Below, one piece after another: positions 61,949 to 64,000 of a stretch of 64,000 bases of DNA (position 1 is the first letter of the stretch; each line of letters begins with the position of its first letter). The stretch is taken from positions 516,001 through 580,000 of the forward strand of contig NZ_JAGA01000002.1 of assembly GCF_000526415.1 (NCBI RefSeq), given 5' to 3'. Origin of the DNA: Kallotenue papyrolyticum (GTDB lineage Bacteria > Chloroflexota > Chloroflexia > Chloroflexales > Kallotenuaceae). The notes below the pieces were generated by a model. That model ran no database searches. It was not told the origin of the DNA and saw only the letters and a program-made list of their open reading frames with translations. The position numbers and the translations under genes are program-made.

Positions 61949-61965
61949 CAGCGATACCCACGACG

Positions 61966-61994
61966 ACACGGAGCATCACGGCGATGCTCCGTGT
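61966..61994 (+). terminator. Hairpin after the GH99-like gene
   Basis: ACACGGAGCATC and GATGCTCCGTGT form a perfect 12-bp stem around ACGGC, followed by TGTTAG, a weak T-rich tail. Another small hairpin (CCGAGC-GAA-GCTCGG) lies near 62062-62076 in the same gap. Confidence 0.6.
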
Positions 61995-62099
61995 TGTTAG
62001 GGAGCGGCACGGTGCTCCGGTGTCGAGTGCCTGGAGCGCGTCAAAGCAAGGTGGGCACGCACCGAGCGAAGCTCGGGGCGCTGTGCGTGAGGAGGGGCC

Positions 62100-63554
62100 A
62101 TGCGCAGCAGGATCATCTACCTGGCGCTCGTGCTCGCGCTGCTCGGCCTGCTGCCGGCCAGGGCGCAGAGCGACGCGCGTCTGTTTCCCGCAACCGGCTG
62201 GCGCGTCGCAGGCCGGCTGCTGGCCTTCTGGGAGCGCAACGGCGGTCTGCCGATCATCGGCCTGCCGCTCGGTCCGCAGGCCAGCCTGGCGACGCCTGAA
62301 GGTCGCTTCAGCGCGCAATGGTTCGAGCGCAACCGCTTGGAGCTGCATCCCGAGAACCCGGCGCCCTACGATGTGCTGCTGGGCCGCCTGGGCGCAGAAC
62401 TGTTGCAGCACCAGGGTCGCGATTGGCGGCGTGAAGCGGTGGGCGAGCCGCTACCGGGGCCGTGCCGCTTCATGGCGGCGACGGAGCGCAGCGTCTGCGG
62501 TCCGTTCCTGGCCTACTGGCAGGCGCATGGCGTGGAGCTGGGCGATCCGGGCGTCAGCGAGCGCGAGTCGCTGGCGCTGTTCGGCTATCCGCTTACCGCG
62601 CCGCGCTACGAAACCAACAGCAGCGGCGACCGCGTGCTGACGCAGTGGTTTGAACGTGCGCGCTTCGAATGGCATCCCGCTAACCCGCCGGCCTACCAGG
62701 TGCTCCTGGGTCGGCTGGGCGTGGAGCTGATCGGCGAACCGGCGCCGCTCCCGACGCTGACCGTGCAGCTCGATCCTACGGCGGTGTTGCAGGGACGCAG
62801 CGTGGTGATCGGTGTAGCGTTGCCTGAGGCCCAGGCGCTGCGTGGTACGCTGGGCGCAGCGCCGCTGGCCTTCTTCCGTGAAGCTGATGGGCAGTGGCGC
62901 GCGCTGGGCGGTGTGCCGGTGCTGACACCGCCCGGCAGTCTGTCCCTGCGCATCGAAGCGGACTTGCCCGATGGTCGTGTCGTGGCGCATACCACGCACC
63001 TGCGCGTGCTGGATGCGCGCTATCCCACCGAGAACATCAACCTGCCGCCGGCGGTACAGGATCGCCTCAACCGCAACCGCGAGGCCATCGCCCGCGAGAA
63101 TGCCCTGGTCAACAGCATCTGGCCGCAGGTCACGCCGGAGCGTCTGTGGAGCGGGCCCTTCCGCATGCCGGCGGAAGGGCGCATCTCATCAGCCTTTGGC
63201 ACACGCCGCTCCTACAACGGCGGCCCAGTCAACTCCTTCCACGAAGGACTCGACATCGCCAACGCGGTGGGTACACCGGTTGTCGCGCCGGCGCGTGGAC
63301 GGGTGGTGCTGGCCGAGCGCAACCTGGTGGTGCGCGGCGGCGCGGTGATCCTCGACCATGGTCGGGGCGTGCACACCGGCTTCTGGCACATGGCCGAGGT
63401 GCTGGTTCAGCCCGGCCAGCTCGTCGAGCCCGGCCAGCTCATCGGGCGCATCGGCGCGGAGGGCATGGTCACCGGCCCGCACCTGCACTGGGACGTGCGC
63501 ATCGGCAGTGTGAATGTCGATCCGCTGGAGTGGGTCGCGCGCGCCTGGCCCTGA
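62100..63554 (+). CDS. Secreted M23 peptidase with Chloroflexota repeat module
   Basis: A 484-residue exported protein. Residues 1-22 are a signal peptide. Residues about 27-215 carry the same two-copy module as the preceding gene (FPATGWRVAGRLLAFWERNGGLP, RFEWHPANPPAYQVLLGRLG). A beta-rich linker (215-310) follows, and residues about 350-484 are an M23 metallopeptidase: SFHEGLDIANAVGT with H381 and D385, and GPHLHWDVRIG with H461 and H463, the zinc site. M23 enzymes cut peptidoglycan cross-links or act as wall-remodelling factors. ATG at 62100 follows GGAGGGGCC. Confidence 0.85.
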   Translation: MRSRIIYLALVLALLGLLPARAQSDARLFPATGWRVAGRLLAFWERNGGLPIIGLPLGPQASLATPEGRFSAQWFERNRLELHPENPAPYDVLLGRLGAELLQHQGRDWRREAVGEPLPGPCRFMAATERSVCGPFLAYWQAHGVELGDPGVSERESLALFGYPLTAPRYETNSSGDRVLTQWFERARFEWHPANPPAYQVLLGRLGVELIGEPAPLPTLTVQLDPTAVLQGRSVVIGVALPEAQALRGTLGAAPLAFFREADGQWRALGGVPVLTPPGSLSLRIEADLPDGRVVAHTTHLRVLDARYPTENINLPPAVQDRLNRNREAIARENALVNSIWPQVTPERLWSGPFRMPAEGRISSAFGTRRSYNGGPVNSFHEGLDIANAVGTPVVAPARGRVVLAERNLVVRGGAVILDHGRGVHTGFWHMAEVLVQPGQLVEPGQLIGRIGAEGMVTGPHLHWDVRIGSVNVDPLEWVARAWP

Positions 63555-63570
63555 GGCGTGGCGGTGAGCG

Positions 63571-63592
63571 CGGCAGCGGCGCGCCGCTGCCG
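63571..63592. terminator. Perfect palindrome between convergent genes
   Basis: CGGCAGCGGCG and CGCCGCTGCCG are adjacent, giving a 22-base perfect palindrome. It may act as a bidirectional terminator; no T tract. Confidence 0.45.
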
Positions 63593-63631
63593 CCCCAATA
63601 ACCTAGCGCTGGCTTTGGCAGGCGGCTGCGC

Positions 63632-64000
63632 TTACCGGATGATCAGCGGCAGATCGACCGTATACACCGGTGGCTTGCAGATCACCGCTACCTTGTAGCT
63701 CTGCGCTGTTGAGAGATAATTGCGTACTCCGGCCCACCATTCGCTTGGAGCGCCGTGCTCGCCATCGGGTTGGAACAGGAGCCGGGTTCCACCACCGGCG
63801 GCAAAGAAGGGCGCGGATGTCGTCAGACGCATCTCCAGAACATTGAAGGGATCAAGGCCGCCATGCAGCGCTACCATGTTGGGCGGACAGGCCGCGCGCG
63901 TCACGGCAAACGTATTCGCGCCAGCCGTTCCCGATGTGACGACGCTCCTGATCGACGGAGCGCTGGAGCAGATCACCGCGACTTTGAGCAGCCTGGGCGT
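63632..64000 (-). CDS. Secreted protein, C-terminal part, runs off the window
   Basis: The frame is open from the right edge to a stop at 63632; at least 122 codons are visible. Nothing recognisable in fold: VAVICSSAPS is matched later by YKVAVICKPP, suggesting a repeated unit, and the stretch between has Gly-rich turns. The end reads TVDLPLIIR, similar to the IYLPIIF near the end of the protein at 2707-4044. Such endings are common in exported Chloroflexota proteins and may be a sorting or anchoring signal. The N-terminus is not visible. Confidence 0.5.
   Translation of the reverse strand, partial: TPRLLKVAVICSSAPSIRSVVTSGTAGANTFAVTRAACPPNMVALHGGLDPFNVLEMRLTTSAPFFAAGGGTRLLFQPDGEHGAPSEWWAGVRNYLSTAQSYKVAVICKPPVYTVDLPLIIR

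Overview
The window is a GC-rich bacterial chromosomal segment, densely packed with housekeeping genes. It is most likely from the phylum Chloroflexota (green non-sulfur bacteria, class Chloroflexia or a close relative). This rests on inference from recognisable features: secreted proteins carrying the 'FERxRxExHP...LLGRLG' module, secreted proteins ending in a YLP/DLP-(L/I)-I motif, DegS-like cytosolic sensor kinases, GT-C type membrane proteins and an archaeal-type phosphatidylserine decarboxylase. No 16S rRNA gene or tRNA is present to prove it. I see no prophage, transposase or CRISPR array.

Layout. 1-5.6 kb: cell-envelope glycosylation (tail of a glycosyltransferase, two large polytopic GT-C-like proteins) and a secreted beta-propeller-like protein behind a structured leader RNA. 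5.6-6.35 kb: a non-coding repeat block with a 159-bp exact duplication and related hairpins. 6.35-13.3 kb: fused murF-alr and dnaE. 13.4-16.0 kb: amidohydrolase and pseudouridine-5'-phosphate glycosidase. 16.1-20.6 kb: a T-box leader (serine specificity predicted) before a GT2 glycosyltransferase - Nudix - Nudix - serS - DUF1206 run. 20.6-28.8 kb: dioxygenase-like protein, a 1050-residue membrane protein with a sigma-like N-terminus, and a frameshifted Fe-S nuclease-helicase. 28.8-34.3 kb: DJ-1/PfpI-like protein, then ruvA with small membrane proteins, a HAD phosphatase and a sensor kinase/response regulator pair. 34.3-41.1 kb: arsenate reductase, J-domain-like protein, a MATE/ANKH-like transporter, wHTH, methyltransferase, sigma factor, broken SDR, tsaD. 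41.2-45.3 kb: phospholipid head-group genes (pssA and a methyltransferase-Psd fusion), a ferritin-like protein and dnaN. 45.4-55.8 kb: two iron-uptake systems (Fbp-type ferric ABC importer; heme/siderophore importer with a heme oxygenase-like enzyme), each with Fur-like palindromes. 55.9-63.6 kb: selB, DUF2342 metalloprotease, nurA, and two secreted proteins sharing a repeat module with GH99-like and M23 domains. The window ends in a partial secreted protein.

How the genes work together. The clearest units are (i) iron acquisition, where both importers appear to answer to one Fur-type regulator; (ii) phospholipid synthesis, where CDP-DAG to PS (PssA), PS to PE and PE methylation could be done by two adjacent genes; (iii) the T-box controlled operon ending in seryl-tRNA synthetase; and (iv) the ruvA cluster, joined by ATGA overlaps. 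Several genes (murF-alr, tsaD, the GT-C gene at 4148, the sensor kinase) have a -10 hexamer placed so that transcription should begin at or next to the start codon, suggesting leaderless mRNAs. Two genes carry single-base frameshifts, which may be real or may be assembly errors.
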